From NCBI GenBank assembly GCA_002441095.1, contig DJVG01000039.1:1-33235 (forward strand): a DNA stretch of 33,235 bases. The letters are read 5' to 3'. This document shows, in pieces, positions 15,248-22,099 of this stretch (within the stretch, counting starts at the first letter, position 1; every line of letters starts with the position of its first letter). The DNA comes from Elusimicrobia bacterium UBA6262. GTDB taxonomy: Bacteria > CAYTYR01 > UBA6262. The notes under the pieces are model-generated. The model ran no database searches. It saw nothing but the letters and a program-made list of their open reading frames with translations, and was not told where the DNA came from. A program made the position numbers and the translations under genes.

Positions 15248-16258
15248 ATGACCAAAGAGATAACTACTACTAAAATAGCAATTTTTAGGAAAAAAGGAAT
15301 TAGAAAAGTAATTCACAACAATAAATGGTGGTTTGTAATAACAGATGTTGTAGCTGCGCTTACAGATTCGGCGCAACCAGAGGGGTATCTTAAGGATATG
15401 CGTAGGAGAGACTCAGAATTAGCAAAAGGGTGGGGGCAAATTGCCACCCCCCTTTCGGTGCAGACATCAGGAGGTCCTCAAAAGCTAAATTGTGCTAATA
15501 CGGAAGGAGTTTTCCGTATTATTCAGTCTATCCCCTCCCCTAAAGCTGAGCCTTTTAAGAAATGGCTGGCGAAAGTAGGTTATGAGCGGATACAGGAAAT
15601 CGAAGATCCGGAATTGGCGACCAAACGGACGCGGGCCTTGTATAAGGCCAAAGGATTATACCCAAGAACCAGAATTGAATTATGGAATTCGACGATAAAT
15701 CTCCGCATATTTTCGTTCAAAAATCTGCTTACATACTGCTGTGAGTATGCTCGCATATTTTAGAAGCGAAAATATTTTGAGCTTTCTCGTCTCGGTTCGC
15801 ATAACCAATTCCGGCTCTTGGGTGGCAATGCTTGGATTGAAAAACGGATGCGGGGGATTGCTATCCGGGAAGAACTTACTGGACAATGGCAAAACAGGGG
15901 AATCAAAGAATCTAAAGAATATGAAATCCTGACTGCGGAAATCTCCAGAGCCACTTTTGATTTAACTCCATCTGAATATAAGCGCTTGAAAGGACTAAAA
16001 CGAGAGAATCTCAGGGATCATATGAATGATCTGGAATTGATTTTCTCCATGCTGGGAGAGGCTTCTACCAAGGAGATTACCGTTAATAAAAATGCCAATG
16101 GATTAGACGAAAATAAACAAGCTGCTTATGAAGGCGGCACAGTGGCAGGTAACGCGCGTAAAGAGTTAGAGCGTAAAAGTGGTAAAAAAGTGGTCTCACA
16201 GGAGAACTATCTTAAAACCACTCAAAACAAAAAGCTTTTAGAGAAAAAGAGAAATTAA
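15248..16258 (+). pseudogene. dinD: dinD-like (BRO-N/antirepressor-type) gene split by a foldback element
   Basis: The first part (15248-15658, 137 codons) matches DinD/BRO-N proteins (RKVIHNNKWWFVITDVVAAL, GYERIQEIEDPELATKRTRAL). The second part (15824-16258) resumes at the expected residue with AWIEKRMRGIAIREELT, LTPSEYKRLKGLKRENLRD and GGTVAGNARKELERKSGKK. Removing 15659-15823 rejoins the halves in frame to about 281 residues, close to E. coli DinD. The inserted DNA adds frame-compatible length but carries a stop at 15761-15763. Each half could still be expressed; TTG 15818 could start the second. DinD is a DNA-damage-induced protein that inhibits RecA in E. coli. The gene ends in TAATG overlapping lexA. 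Confidence 0.88.
15659..15823. mobile_element. 165-bp full-length foldback MITE
   Basis: The termini ACCCAAGAACCAGAATTG and CAATTCCGGCTCTTGGGT are imperfect inverted repeats, and pairing continues almost to the centre (ATATTTTCG with CGAAAATAT; CATACT and AGTATG flank the apical loop), so the whole element can fold into one long hairpin. It has no coding capacity. No target-site duplication is evident: the flanks GGATTA and GGCAATGCT join into a continuous dinD-like reading frame. The mobilising transposase is not in the window. Confidence 0.85.
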
Positions 16259-16863
16259 TGCAAAATCTTACGGAAAAACAAAAAGGGATATTGGATTTCA
16301 TCAAGAGCTCCCAGTTGCAGAATGGGATGCCGCCGACTTTGCGGGAGATCATGAAGGAATTCAGGTTCAGGTCTATCGGCACAGTACAGGATTACCTGCG
16401 GATACTGGAAGAGAAGGGCTACATCCGCAAACGCGGCAAATTCAAGGCGCGGTTCCTGGAGATTACCGGTCTGACCCAGGCGCCGCTCCTTAACATACCC
16501 ATTTTGGGGCATGTCCGCGCCGGCGCTCCGCTGTTGGCCATAGAAAATATTGAAGGGTATGTCAACCTGGATAAGTCGCTGTTGGGTAATAGCGCTGATT
16601 TTGCCCTGCGGGTGAAAGGGGACAGCATGACTGGCGCCGGGATCTATGAGGGAGATTTTGTCCTGGTGCGTATCAACAGCCGTACCGAGAACGGCGAGAT
16701 CGTCGTCGCCCGCATTGGCGAGGAAATCACGGTCAAAAAAATATACTGCGATACCAAACACAGCCAACTCCGCCTGGAAGCCGCTAATCCCGCGTACCAG
16801 CCCATCATTAATCCGGAGATACAAATAGTCGGTAAAGTAGTGGGAGTGTTTCGGAAGTACTAA
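16258..16863 (+). CDS. lexA: LexA repressor
   Basis: 201-residue LexA. The N-terminal winged helix (TEKQKGILDFIKSSQ, MPPTLREIMKEFRFRSIGTVQDYLRIL) is followed by the autocleavage site Ala88-Gly89 in VRAGAP, catalytic Ser123 in KGDSM and general-base Lys160 in ITVKKI. It represses SOS genes until RecA filaments trigger self-cleavage. The ATG shares one base with the preceding stop (TAATG), so translation is coupled to the dinD-like gene, now disrupted. The recognition helix determines an operator that is most likely the palindrome at 15139-15156, giving autorepression. Confidence 0.95.
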   Translation: MQNLTEKQKGILDFIKSSQLQNGMPPTLREIMKEFRFRSIGTVQDYLRILEEKGYIRKRGKFKARFLEITGLTQAPLLNIPILGHVRAGAPLLAIENIEGYVNLDKSLLGNSADFALRVKGDSMTGAGIYEGDFVLVRINSRTENGEIVVARIGEEITVKKIYCDTKHSQLRLEAANPAYQPIINPEIQIVGKVVGVFRKY

Positions 16864-16865
16864 AA

Positions 16866-16986
16866 AAGTGAGCCAGTAAGAGCGATAAGCAGTCAAAACG
16901 AAGAGCAGTAAAAGTGAGAGGCAGTTAACTGCATTTTGTATTGACTGGCAACTGCTCCTCGTCCTGACTGGCAACTGTTTTTGGAG
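16866..16986. repeat. Intergenic foldback repeat, GGCAGTT/AACTGCC word
   Basis: The left side has degenerate CAGTAARAGCGA units (GAGCCAGTAAGAGC, AAGCAGTCAAAACG, GAGCAGTAAAAGTG); the centre has GGCAGTTAACTGC; the right side has GACTGGCAACTGC and GACTGGCAACTG. The element fills the gap between lexA and the next small gene and resembles those at 1916-1979 and 18660-18780. Confidence 0.75.
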
Positions 16987-16992
16987 ACAATC

Positions 16993-17238
16993 ATGATTGA
17001 AACGATCAATGAACGGATCAGGGTCGGCGCGGTATTTACCGGGGACCAGATCAACCCGGTCTGGTTCACGTGGCAGAACCGCAAATATAAGATCGAGCAG
17101 GTGACCTATGCCTGGCGGGACCGCGAAGGAGAAGCGATCCTGCATTATTTCAGCGTGCTTCATTCTGCTAATCTCTATGAACTTTGCCTGAACAACAAAA
17201 CCCTCGTCTGGCACCTGCTAAAAGTCACCCCAGCCTAA
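16993..17238 (+). CDS. Small conserved protein in the SOS cassette
   Basis: 81-residue protein starting at ATG 16993 after TTGGAGA. The sequence has basic and aromatic beta-strand character (INPVWFTWQNRKYKIEQVTYAWRDREGEAILHYFSV), recalling small DUF6504-like proteins found beside Y-family polymerases; I am not certain of the family. Its position between lexA and the polymerase, in the same orientation, suggests a DNA-damage-related role, possibly an accessory factor of the polymerase. Confidence 0.7.
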   Translation: MIETINERIRVGAVFTGDQINPVWFTWQNRKYKIEQVTYAWRDREGEAILHYFSVLHSANLYELCLNNKTLVWHLLKVTPA

Positions 17239-17418
17239 AGAAAGGTGATCAGGTAATCAGTATATCAGGATGCAGGAGATCAGGTAGTCAGAGTATCAGG
17301 TAATCGGGGAATCAGATTATCAGGAACTTCCTGATATCCTGATGTTCTGTTATCCTGGTATCCTGATGTCTCATCTTCCTGATATCCACTCCCTGATAGC
17401 CTGATATTCTGATAGCCG
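17239..17418. repeat. Long intergenic foldback of TATCAGG/CCTGATA words
   Basis: The left half is a chain of ATCAGG-type units (GATCAGGTAATCAG, TATCAGGATGCAGGAGATC, AGGTAGTCAG, TATCAGGTAATCGGGG). The right half is the reverse complement (CTTCCTGATATCCTGATG, ATCCTGGTATCCTGATG, CCTGATAGCCTGATATTC). The whole 180-nt gap would form a long imperfect hairpin ending one base before the polymerase start codon. No coding potential. Confidence 0.85.
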
Positions 17419-17419
17419 T

Positions 17420-18652
17420 ATGAATCTTCGTATAGTATTACATATCGATATGAACGCCTTTTTCGCCTCGGTCGAGCAGAAAACCAATCCTGCCCTGCGC
17501 GGCCGCCCGGTCATTGTCTGCGGCAACCCGGAAACCCGCACCACAGTTTCCGCGGCCTCGTATGAAGCCAAACCCTTCGGTATTAAGGCGGGCATGAGCA
17601 TCGGTGAAGCGCGCCGGCTTTGTCCGCCGGCGGTTTTTGTGATCGGTAATTTAGCTAAATATGTGGACACTTCCCGCCAGATATTCCAAATTTTGCGCCG
17701 GTTCTCTATAAAAACAGAAGTTTTTTCCATTGATGAAGCATTTTTGGAACTTACTGATACCTGTGCGTCATATGATGATGCCCTCAAAGCCGGGCAAGCC
17801 ATTAAAAAAGCTATTACCGGGGAAATAGGTTTGACCTGCTCTGTCGGTATCGGGCCGAACAAATTAATAGCTAAACTAGCCAGTGATATGCAAAAACCTG
17901 ATGGCTTGGTCCTGGTCCGGCCGGAACAGGTGAGCGCTACTCTGGAAAACCTGCCGATCAAAGATCTGTGTGGTGTGGGAAGGCAAATGGAGAAGCGCCT
18001 GCATGCGCTTGGTATTTATACCTGCGGTGAGCTGGGCCGCTACCCGGCCGGAATTTTGCGCCAGCACTTTGGTATTATCGGGGAAGTATTGCATAATATG
18101 GGATTAGGACTGGATAGCACGCCGGTGCATTACAGTGAAGATGAACCGCCGGTTAGATCTATGGGACATACCCACACGCTGGCGCGCGACACTGCTGATG
18201 TCGCCGAGATACGCCGGAACATATTTTCTTTGAGCGAACAAGTAGCAGTGCGCCTGCGCCAGGATAATTATTGCGGCCGGACCGTTTGTCTCATCCTGCG
18301 CTACAGTGATTTTTTTACGTTTAGCCGGTATTTAACTGTTGATTATTTTTTGGATAGCGGCTATGATATATACCAGCAGGCTTGGAAAATATTCACCAGG
18401 CTTGGCTGGCAGGGCCGGGCTGTCCGCCTGATCGGTATCAGCGTGTCTAACCTGGTCCGCCGGACACAGCAGTTATACCTGTTGGAAGAATTTACCAGGA
18501 CCCAGTCTGTGGACCGGGTGATGGACCTGATCAATAAAAAATACGGTGATTTTCGTATCATGCGGGCCGCCATGATGAAAAGCGAGCGGAAATTAGTTCA
18601 ACCGATTCTTGCCCGGGGTTTGTGGGCTAAGACGTTTACTAAAAGAGAGTAA
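17420..18652 (+). CDS. dinB: Y-family DNA polymerase (DinB/Pol IV type)
   Basis: 410-residue translesion polymerase. Catalytic carboxylates are Asp10 in VLHIDMNAFFASVE and Asp105-Glu106 in FSIDEAFLEL. CSVGIGPNKLIAKLASDMQKPDG is the canonical palm motif, IKDLCGVGRQMEKRLHALGI is the thumb helix-hairpin-helix, and a little-finger domain follows to about residue 365. It copies past damaged bases when the SOS response is on. The ATG lies directly after a long foldback repeat and has no strong ribosome binding site, so its translation may be affected by that structure. It is the last gene of the lexA-containing unit. Confidence 0.95.
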   Translation: MNLRIVLHIDMNAFFASVEQKTNPALRGRPVIVCGNPETRTTVSAASYEAKPFGIKAGMSIGEARRLCPPAVFVIGNLAKYVDTSRQIFQILRRFSIKTEVFSIDEAFLELTDTCASYDDALKAGQAIKKAITGEIGLTCSVGIGPNKLIAKLASDMQKPDGLVLVRPEQVSATLENLPIKDLCGVGRQMEKRLHALGIYTCGELGRYPAGILRQHFGIIGEVLHNMGLGLDSTPVHYSEDEPPVRSMGHTHTLARDTADVAEIRRNIFSLSEQVAVRLRQDNYCGRTVCLILRYSDFFTFSRYLTVDYFLDSGYDIYQQAWKIFTRLGWQGRAVRLIGISVSNLVRRTQQLYLLEEFTRTQSVDRVMDLINKKYGDFRIMRAAMMKSERKLVQPILARGLWAKTFTKRE

Positions 18653-18659
18653 GAACAAA

Positions 18660-18780
18660 AGGCAGTAAGTCCGAGAGGCAGTTGCCAGTCAGAACGAAAA
18701 GCAGTAAAAACGAAGAACGTTTGCTTGTCTCGAGTTAACTGCTTTTACTGTTCCTCGCATTTACTGGCAACTGTATTTGA
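18660..18780. repeat. Intergenic foldback repeat, GGCAGTTGCC word
   Basis: Contains GGCAGTAAGTCCGAG, AGGCAGTTGCCAGTCAG and AAGCAGTAAAAACGAAG on the left, and TTAACTGCTTTTACTG and TTTACTGGCAACTG on the right, forming a foldback. It shares its word with the elements at 1916-1979 and 16866-16986 and lies between dinB and a PilZ gene. Confidence 0.78.
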
Positions 18781-18815
18781 AATGACTGGTTTACTTCTAC
18801 CATGTGGGGCTTAAC

Positions 18816-19151
18816 ATGGATCGTAGAAAATATCCGCGGTATCCGGACAAAGAAGCTGTCGGACTTTATACTCTCGAAGAAAAGCGCTTTACCGGAGAGG
18901 GGATCTTGCGTAATGTGGGCATTAAGGGATGTTGTTTTGAAATGGTAGAACCGCCGCTGGAAGTTGACCAGAAAATCTATATCATTTTTGGTTTTAAGCG
19001 CGGCCGCAGAGTAGAGATTCCTGGCCAGGTCGTGGCTAAATATATAAAAGACGGGCACCAGACATATTCTGCTAAATTTATCGAGAATGACGTATTAAAA
19101 TTGAATATTATACGCGAATATATTGACGAGGTGCGCCTGGGTAAGATCTGA
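18816..19151 (+). CDS. PilZ domain protein, variant second motif
   Basis: 111-residue PilZ-like protein starting MDRRKYPRYPDKE. RRKYPR gives the RxxxR motif, but the second motif reads RNVGIKGC, with Gly replacing the usual Ser of [D/N]xSxxG, so c-di-GMP affinity may be reduced or lost. ATG 18816 is preferred over GTG 18804 because the domain starts right there and GGGGC precedes it. Its layout (PilZ then about 20 residues of YIDEVRLGK-like tail) closely resembles the PilZ gene at 20917, suggesting paralogy. Confidence 0.82.
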   Translation: MDRRKYPRYPDKEAVGLYTLEEKRFTGEGILRNVGIKGCCFEMVEPPLEVDQKIYIIFGFKRGRRVEIPGQVVAKYIKDGHQTYSAKFIENDVLKLNIIREYIDEVRLGKI

Positions 19152-19187
19152 TTATATCTTTATCCTTGGAGCATGAGAAAGGGTTTC

Positions 19188-19961
19188 ATGAATCAACGCG
19201 CTATATTAAAAACTATATTTTTCTTGATCATCCTGGCGTATGCATCTTTACTTTATTATATTTCTACCCATAGAACGTTAAAAACTAATCCTATTGAAGA
19301 TTGGCAAAAATTTGAACTGGCGGTACGGGATGGTGCGATTGATAAGGCTGCTGCCAAAAAGGCCTTGCCAGCTATTATGGCGCAGTTAGAGACTCTGGCG
19401 CGGCATTATAGCTTTGCTTACGGACAAAATTGGATTTTTCCGGTGCCAGGATATGATCTAAGTGCTATTGCCGGCAAGAACGGTAATCTTTATCGGCCGG
19501 ATATTGTTTATGGAAGCAGTCCGGTAAAAGGCTATGATTTTTTTGACGGTAATAATCATGGCGGACATCCGGCGCATGATATTATTATCCGGGATACTGA
19601 CCAGGATTGCCTTGATGACCGCACTAATAAACCGGTAGCCGTTGTCGCGGTGGCGGATTGCCTGGTATTGGGGACACATACCGGTTGGCAGCCTGGCAGT
19701 CCATTGCGCGGCGGGAATGTGGCCTGGCTTTATAATCCAAACCTGCAAATGGTTTTTTATTATGCCCACTTGGATAAGGTCATGGTCAAGCCGGGGCAAT
19801 TGCTTAAAGCCGGAGAAGTGATCGGTACTATTGGCCGTACTGGTTTTTCCGCAGAGAAAAAGGACAGTCCTACCCATTTGCACCTGATGGTATTGCAATA
19901 TCAAGATAATCAGCTGAAACCTTTTAACTTCTATACTATCTTAAAGGATTCTACCAAATGA
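19188..19961 (+). CDS. M23-family metallopeptidase, membrane anchored
   Basis: 257-residue protein with an N-terminal signal anchor (TIFFLIILAYASLLYYIS). The C-terminal half shows M23 features: zinc-site HPAHDI after a GYDFFDGNNHGG loop, LVLGTHTGW, VFYYAHLDKVMVKPGQLLKAGEVIG and the HLHLMV motif. The family cuts peptide cross-links in peptidoglycan or acts in lysostaphin-type wall remodelling. The GNHGGHPAHD spacing is a little unusual, but all ligands appear present. ATG 19188 has AAAGGG ahead; ATG 19173 is a possible alternative with GGAG only 2 nt away. It overlaps the GNAT gene by 4 nt. Confidence 0.88.
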   Translation: MNQRAILKTIFFLIILAYASLLYYISTHRTLKTNPIEDWQKFELAVRDGAIDKAAAKKALPAIMAQLETLARHYSFAYGQNWIFPVPGYDLSAIAGKNGNLYRPDIVYGSSPVKGYDFFDGNNHGGHPAHDIIIRDTDQDCLDDRTNKPVAVVAVADCLVLGTHTGWQPGSPLRGGNVAWLYNPNLQMVFYYAHLDKVMVKPGQLLKAGEVIGTIGRTGFSAEKKDSPTHLHLMVLQYQDNQLKPFNFYTILKDSTK

Positions 19962-20446
19962 TTACCATTGATGAGGTCAAAGTATCTGATATCCCGGCAG
20001 TCAGTAATGTCATTAGAACCACCTGGCGCGATACGTACCACGAATACTTATCCCCGGAAACGAGTATGAAGGTGAGTGAGCTTTGGCTTGATCCGGATAT
20101 ATTAGCAATCCAGATCGCAGATCCAGAGGTGATTTTCCTGGCCGCCAAAGATGAAACCGGTACTATTGTCGGGGTGGCTACTGCCCTGCATATCGAACCC
20201 ACAACCTTGCAATTGGCACATTTATTTGTCTTGCCTAAAAGACAAAGACAGGGTATAGGCACATTACTGCTGGAACGAGTGATAAAAAAACTGGATTATA
20301 TTAAGACTATCCGGACGGAAGTGGAAGAGAGCAACCTGCGCGGTCTTAGTTTTTGTATTAAGCGGGGATTTAAGAAGACGGGGACGAAACAGGATATTGT
20401 AGCAGATACGATATTATTAGCGATCGTAATGGAGAAAAAATTATAG
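19958..20446 (+). CDS. GNAT family N-acetyltransferase
   Basis: 162-residue GNAT protein. The acetyl-CoA pyrophosphate loop is RQRQGIGTLLLE (Q/RxxGxG/A), preceded by strand LQLAHLFVLP, and the typical C-terminal motif NLRGLSFCIKRGFKKTGT is present. It transfers an acetyl group from acetyl-CoA to an unknown amine substrate (small molecule or protein N-terminus). Its ATG overlaps the peptidase stop codon. Confidence 0.92.
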   Translation: MITIDEVKVSDIPAVSNVIRTTWRDTYHEYLSPETSMKVSELWLDPDILAIQIADPEVIFLAAKDETGTIVGVATALHIEPTTLQLAHLFVLPKRQRQGIGTLLLERVIKKLDYIKTIRTEVEESNLRGLSFCIKRGFKKTGTKQDIVADTILLAIVMEKKL

Positions 20447-20462
20447 TCGAGGGTGAACCAGG

Positions 20463-20906
20463 GTGAAATATTCAGAAGGCAATATCGGACGCGTTTTTGT
20501 GATACGGCTGGAAGATGGGGACCGGTTACCTCAGTCACTCGAAACCCTGGCCACTGAAAAGGATGTAAAACGGGGGATCTGCCTGCTGGTAGGCGGTGTT
20601 AAAGGCGGTGGTACGATAGTTTCCGGGCCCAGACAAGCGGAAACGGTACCAATTGAAACCATCAATAAGATCCTGGACGGGATACATGAAACTGTTGCCG
20701 TGGGAGCTATCTTCCCTGATGAAAAGGGGATACCGAAACTGCATATGCATGCGGCCCTGGGGCGTGACCAGGAAACCATTACCGGCTGTATCCGGCTGGG
20801 TATAGAGACCTGGAAAGTCGGCGAAGTGGTTCTCCTGGAGATCATTAATAATAATGCCCAACGGAAAAAAGAAGCGACTACCGGCTTCGAATTGCTTGAA
20901 CCATGA
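20463..20906 (+). CDS. PPC/DUF296 domain protein
   Basis: 147-residue protein with a PPC domain (plants and prokaryotes conserved, DUF296). It begins with FVIRLEDGDRLPQSL and has LVGGVKGGGTIVSGP, the metal-binding-like LHMHAALG and TITGCIRLGIETWKVGEVVLLEI. Bacterial members are small trimeric proteins sometimes described as DNA-binding, with unclear function. Start is GTG 20463 with GAGGG about 9 nt upstream. It is followed 10 nt later by a PilZ gene. Confidence 0.88.
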   Translation: MKYSEGNIGRVFVIRLEDGDRLPQSLETLATEKDVKRGICLLVGGVKGGGTIVSGPRQAETVPIETINKILDGIHETVAVGAIFPDEKGIPKLHMHAALGRDQETITGCIRLGIETWKVGEVVLLEIINNNAQRKKEATTGFELLEP

Positions 20907-20916
20907 GGTGAAGCGT

Positions 20917-21255
20917 ATGACCAATAAAAGAACATTACCCAGATTCAAAGCCCGGGAAAGGATCGGGATACTATCCCTGGCTGATAATAAGCTGATTGCC
21001 GAGGCCGAAACTATAGATATCAGTATTAAAGGTATCAGCTTTGAATCAAATGCCACCTTGGATATTAATGGCAAGTATATCATTGTCCTCGGTTACCTGC
21101 GGTCAAAAAAGATGAAAGTAAATGCCCAGGTCATCGCCCAGTATTTTAAAGGCACCAAGGAATGTTATTCGGCTGTATTTACGGCTACTGACCTGCTCAA
21201 AAAGAATGAAATACGCAGTTATGTGGAAGCCGTGCGGGCAGGAAAACCCTGGTAG
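20917..21255 (+). CDS. PilZ domain protein (c-di-GMP receptor)
   Basis: 112-residue PilZ protein. The N-terminus RTLPRFKARERIG supplies the arginine motif and DISIKGISFE matches DxSxxG. ATG 20917 follows TGAGGTGAA at good spacing, whereas an upstream in-frame start at 20854 would run far into the PPC gene. The C-terminal end (IRSYVEAVRAGKPW) parallels that of the PilZ protein at 18816. It is the fourth PilZ gene in the window. Confidence 0.87.
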   Translation: MTNKRTLPRFKARERIGILSLADNKLIAEAETIDISIKGISFESNATLDINGKYIIVLGYLRSKKMKVNAQVIAQYFKGTKECYSAVFTATDLLKKNEIRSYVEAVRAGKPW

Positions 21256-21263
21256 GAGCAGCG

Positions 21264-21680
21264 ATGGGGTTATTTAGTGTAAATTCAGAAAAAGAAAAAG
21301 CATTACTTGAAAAAATGGCCCGCTTGGGTATCAGGGAACATGATTTAAAAGAGCATTTTGTGCGTTCCCAGGGTAAGGGCGGACAAAATGTCAATAAGGT
21401 AGCCAGTGCGGTTTATTTAAAACATGTCCCAACAGGTATAGAAGTTAAATGCCAGCAGGAAAGATCACAAGTCTTGAACCGGTTCCTGGCGCGACGGCTG
21501 CTGGCTGATAAAATAGAATCTTTGATCCTGGGCCAGAGATCTGCCGAGCAACGACGGATCGAAAAACTCAGGCGGCAAAAACGGAAGCGGTCTAAACGGG
21601 CCAAAGAAAAAATGCTCCAAAATAAGCATGCACAAGCAGCGAAGAAAGCACAGCGGGCCTGGAAACCGGGGCCGGAGTAA
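21264..21680 (+). CDS. Release-factor-like GGQ protein (ArfB/YaeJ type)
   Basis: 138-residue class I release-factor-like protein lacking codon-recognition domains. The GGQ motif is in FVRSQGKGGQNVNKVASAVYLKH and a long basic C-terminal tail follows (KRKRSKRAKEKMLQNKHAQAAKKAQ). Proteins of this kind hydrolyse peptidyl-tRNA on stalled ribosomes, with the basic tail inserting into the empty mRNA channel. TAGGAGCAGC precedes the start. The N-terminal extension of about 28 residues ahead of the GGQ domain is modest. Confidence 0.9.
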   Translation: MGLFSVNSEKEKALLEKMARLGIREHDLKEHFVRSQGKGGQNVNKVASAVYLKHVPTGIEVKCQQERSQVLNRFLARRLLADKIESLILGQRSAEQRRIEKLRRQKRKRSKRAKEKMLQNKHAQAAKKAQRAWKPGPE

Positions 21681-21683
21681 GGG

Positions 21684-21978
21684 ATGGATCAGATCATTAA
21701 GATCGGGACTAGCGGCTATTCTTTTGCTGACTATTGGCTACTTCCGTTTCCATGGCCGCAATCCGGACTGGTTCAAAGCCACGGTAGCTGAACGCTATAA
21801 TTACCTATATAATAAGGAAGAACTTAAGGAATTTATCCCCAAGATCAGGCAAGTAGCAGCCAAAGCCAAGACTACCTACCTCTTTTTCAACAACTGTCAT
21901 TGGGGCAAAGCGGTAAAAAATGCCTTGCAATTAATGGAACTGACGGAAATAAAGCCTCTTACCGGAAAGCTTTTGTAA
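21684..21978 (+). pseudogene. DUF72 gene remnant with a large internal deletion
   Basis: It begins as a DUF72 protein (MDQIIKIGTSGYSFADYW), then the frame shifts and the middle is missing. In the next frame the typical C-terminal end resumes: YFRFHGRNPDWFKATVAERYNYLY, and KTTYLFFNNCHWGKAVKNALQL. DUF72 proteins are usually about 240-250 residues, so some 150 residues are lost at about 21735. Reading from ATG 21684 terminates at 21789-21791. Confidence 0.85.
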
Positions 21979-21987
21979 GATTGAGCC

Positions 21988-22016
21988 TTGACAGCAAGAT
22001 GCCCATGTGTTATTAG
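21988..22016 (+). promoter_or_regulatory. Sigma70-type promoter of the GAF-ANTAR gene
   Basis: TTGACA at 21988-21993, a 17-nt spacer, and TATTAG at 22011-22016. Transcription would start near 22023, giving a leader of about 77 nt. Confidence 0.7.
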
Positions 22017-22040
22017 TATTACAGCAATGATCAGGTAAAT

Positions 22041-22073
22041 GATAGCAGTGCCGCTATCCGGACTATGTTGTCC
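22041..22073 (+). promoter_or_regulatory. Candidate ANTAR-binding RNA: two tandem hexaloop hairpins
   Basis: Hairpin 1 is GATAGC-AGTGCC-GCTATC (22041-22058), a 6-bp stem with a six-base loop carrying A at position 1 and G at position 4, the known ANTAR signature. Hairpin 2 is GGAC-TATGTT-GTCC (22060-22073), again a hexaloop with G at position 4, but U at position 1. Hairpin 2 shares 22071-22073 with the 5-prime arm of the following terminator, so the two structures exclude each other, as in known ANTAR attenuators. Confidence 0.78.
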
Positions 22074-22099
22074 ACCAAACATTAAAGGTGGATTTTTTT
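22071..22099 (+). terminator. Leader terminator overlapping the ribosome binding site
   Basis: TCCACC (22071-22076) pairs with GGTGGA (22087-22092) across a 10-nt loop, followed by seven T (22093-22099) and immediately by the ATG. The 3-prime arm includes the AAAGGTGG ribosome binding site, so the same hairpin could stop transcription and hide translation initiation. Confidence 0.85.

Noticed and set aside
14342..15376. Antisense open frame of 344 codons over the lipoprotein gene
   Set aside because: It runs across a strong terminator and the SOS promoter, has no recognisable domain, and the + strand lipoprotein with lipobox explains the region.
16255..17214. Antisense open frame of 319 codons over lexA
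   Set aside because: lexA on the + strand has all catalytic residues; the antisense product resembles nothing and spans a foldback repeat.
17239..17418. Possible CRISPR array
   Set aside because: The units are degenerate, only 7-12 nt, lack unique spacers and reverse orientation halfway, so it is a foldback and not a CRISPR.
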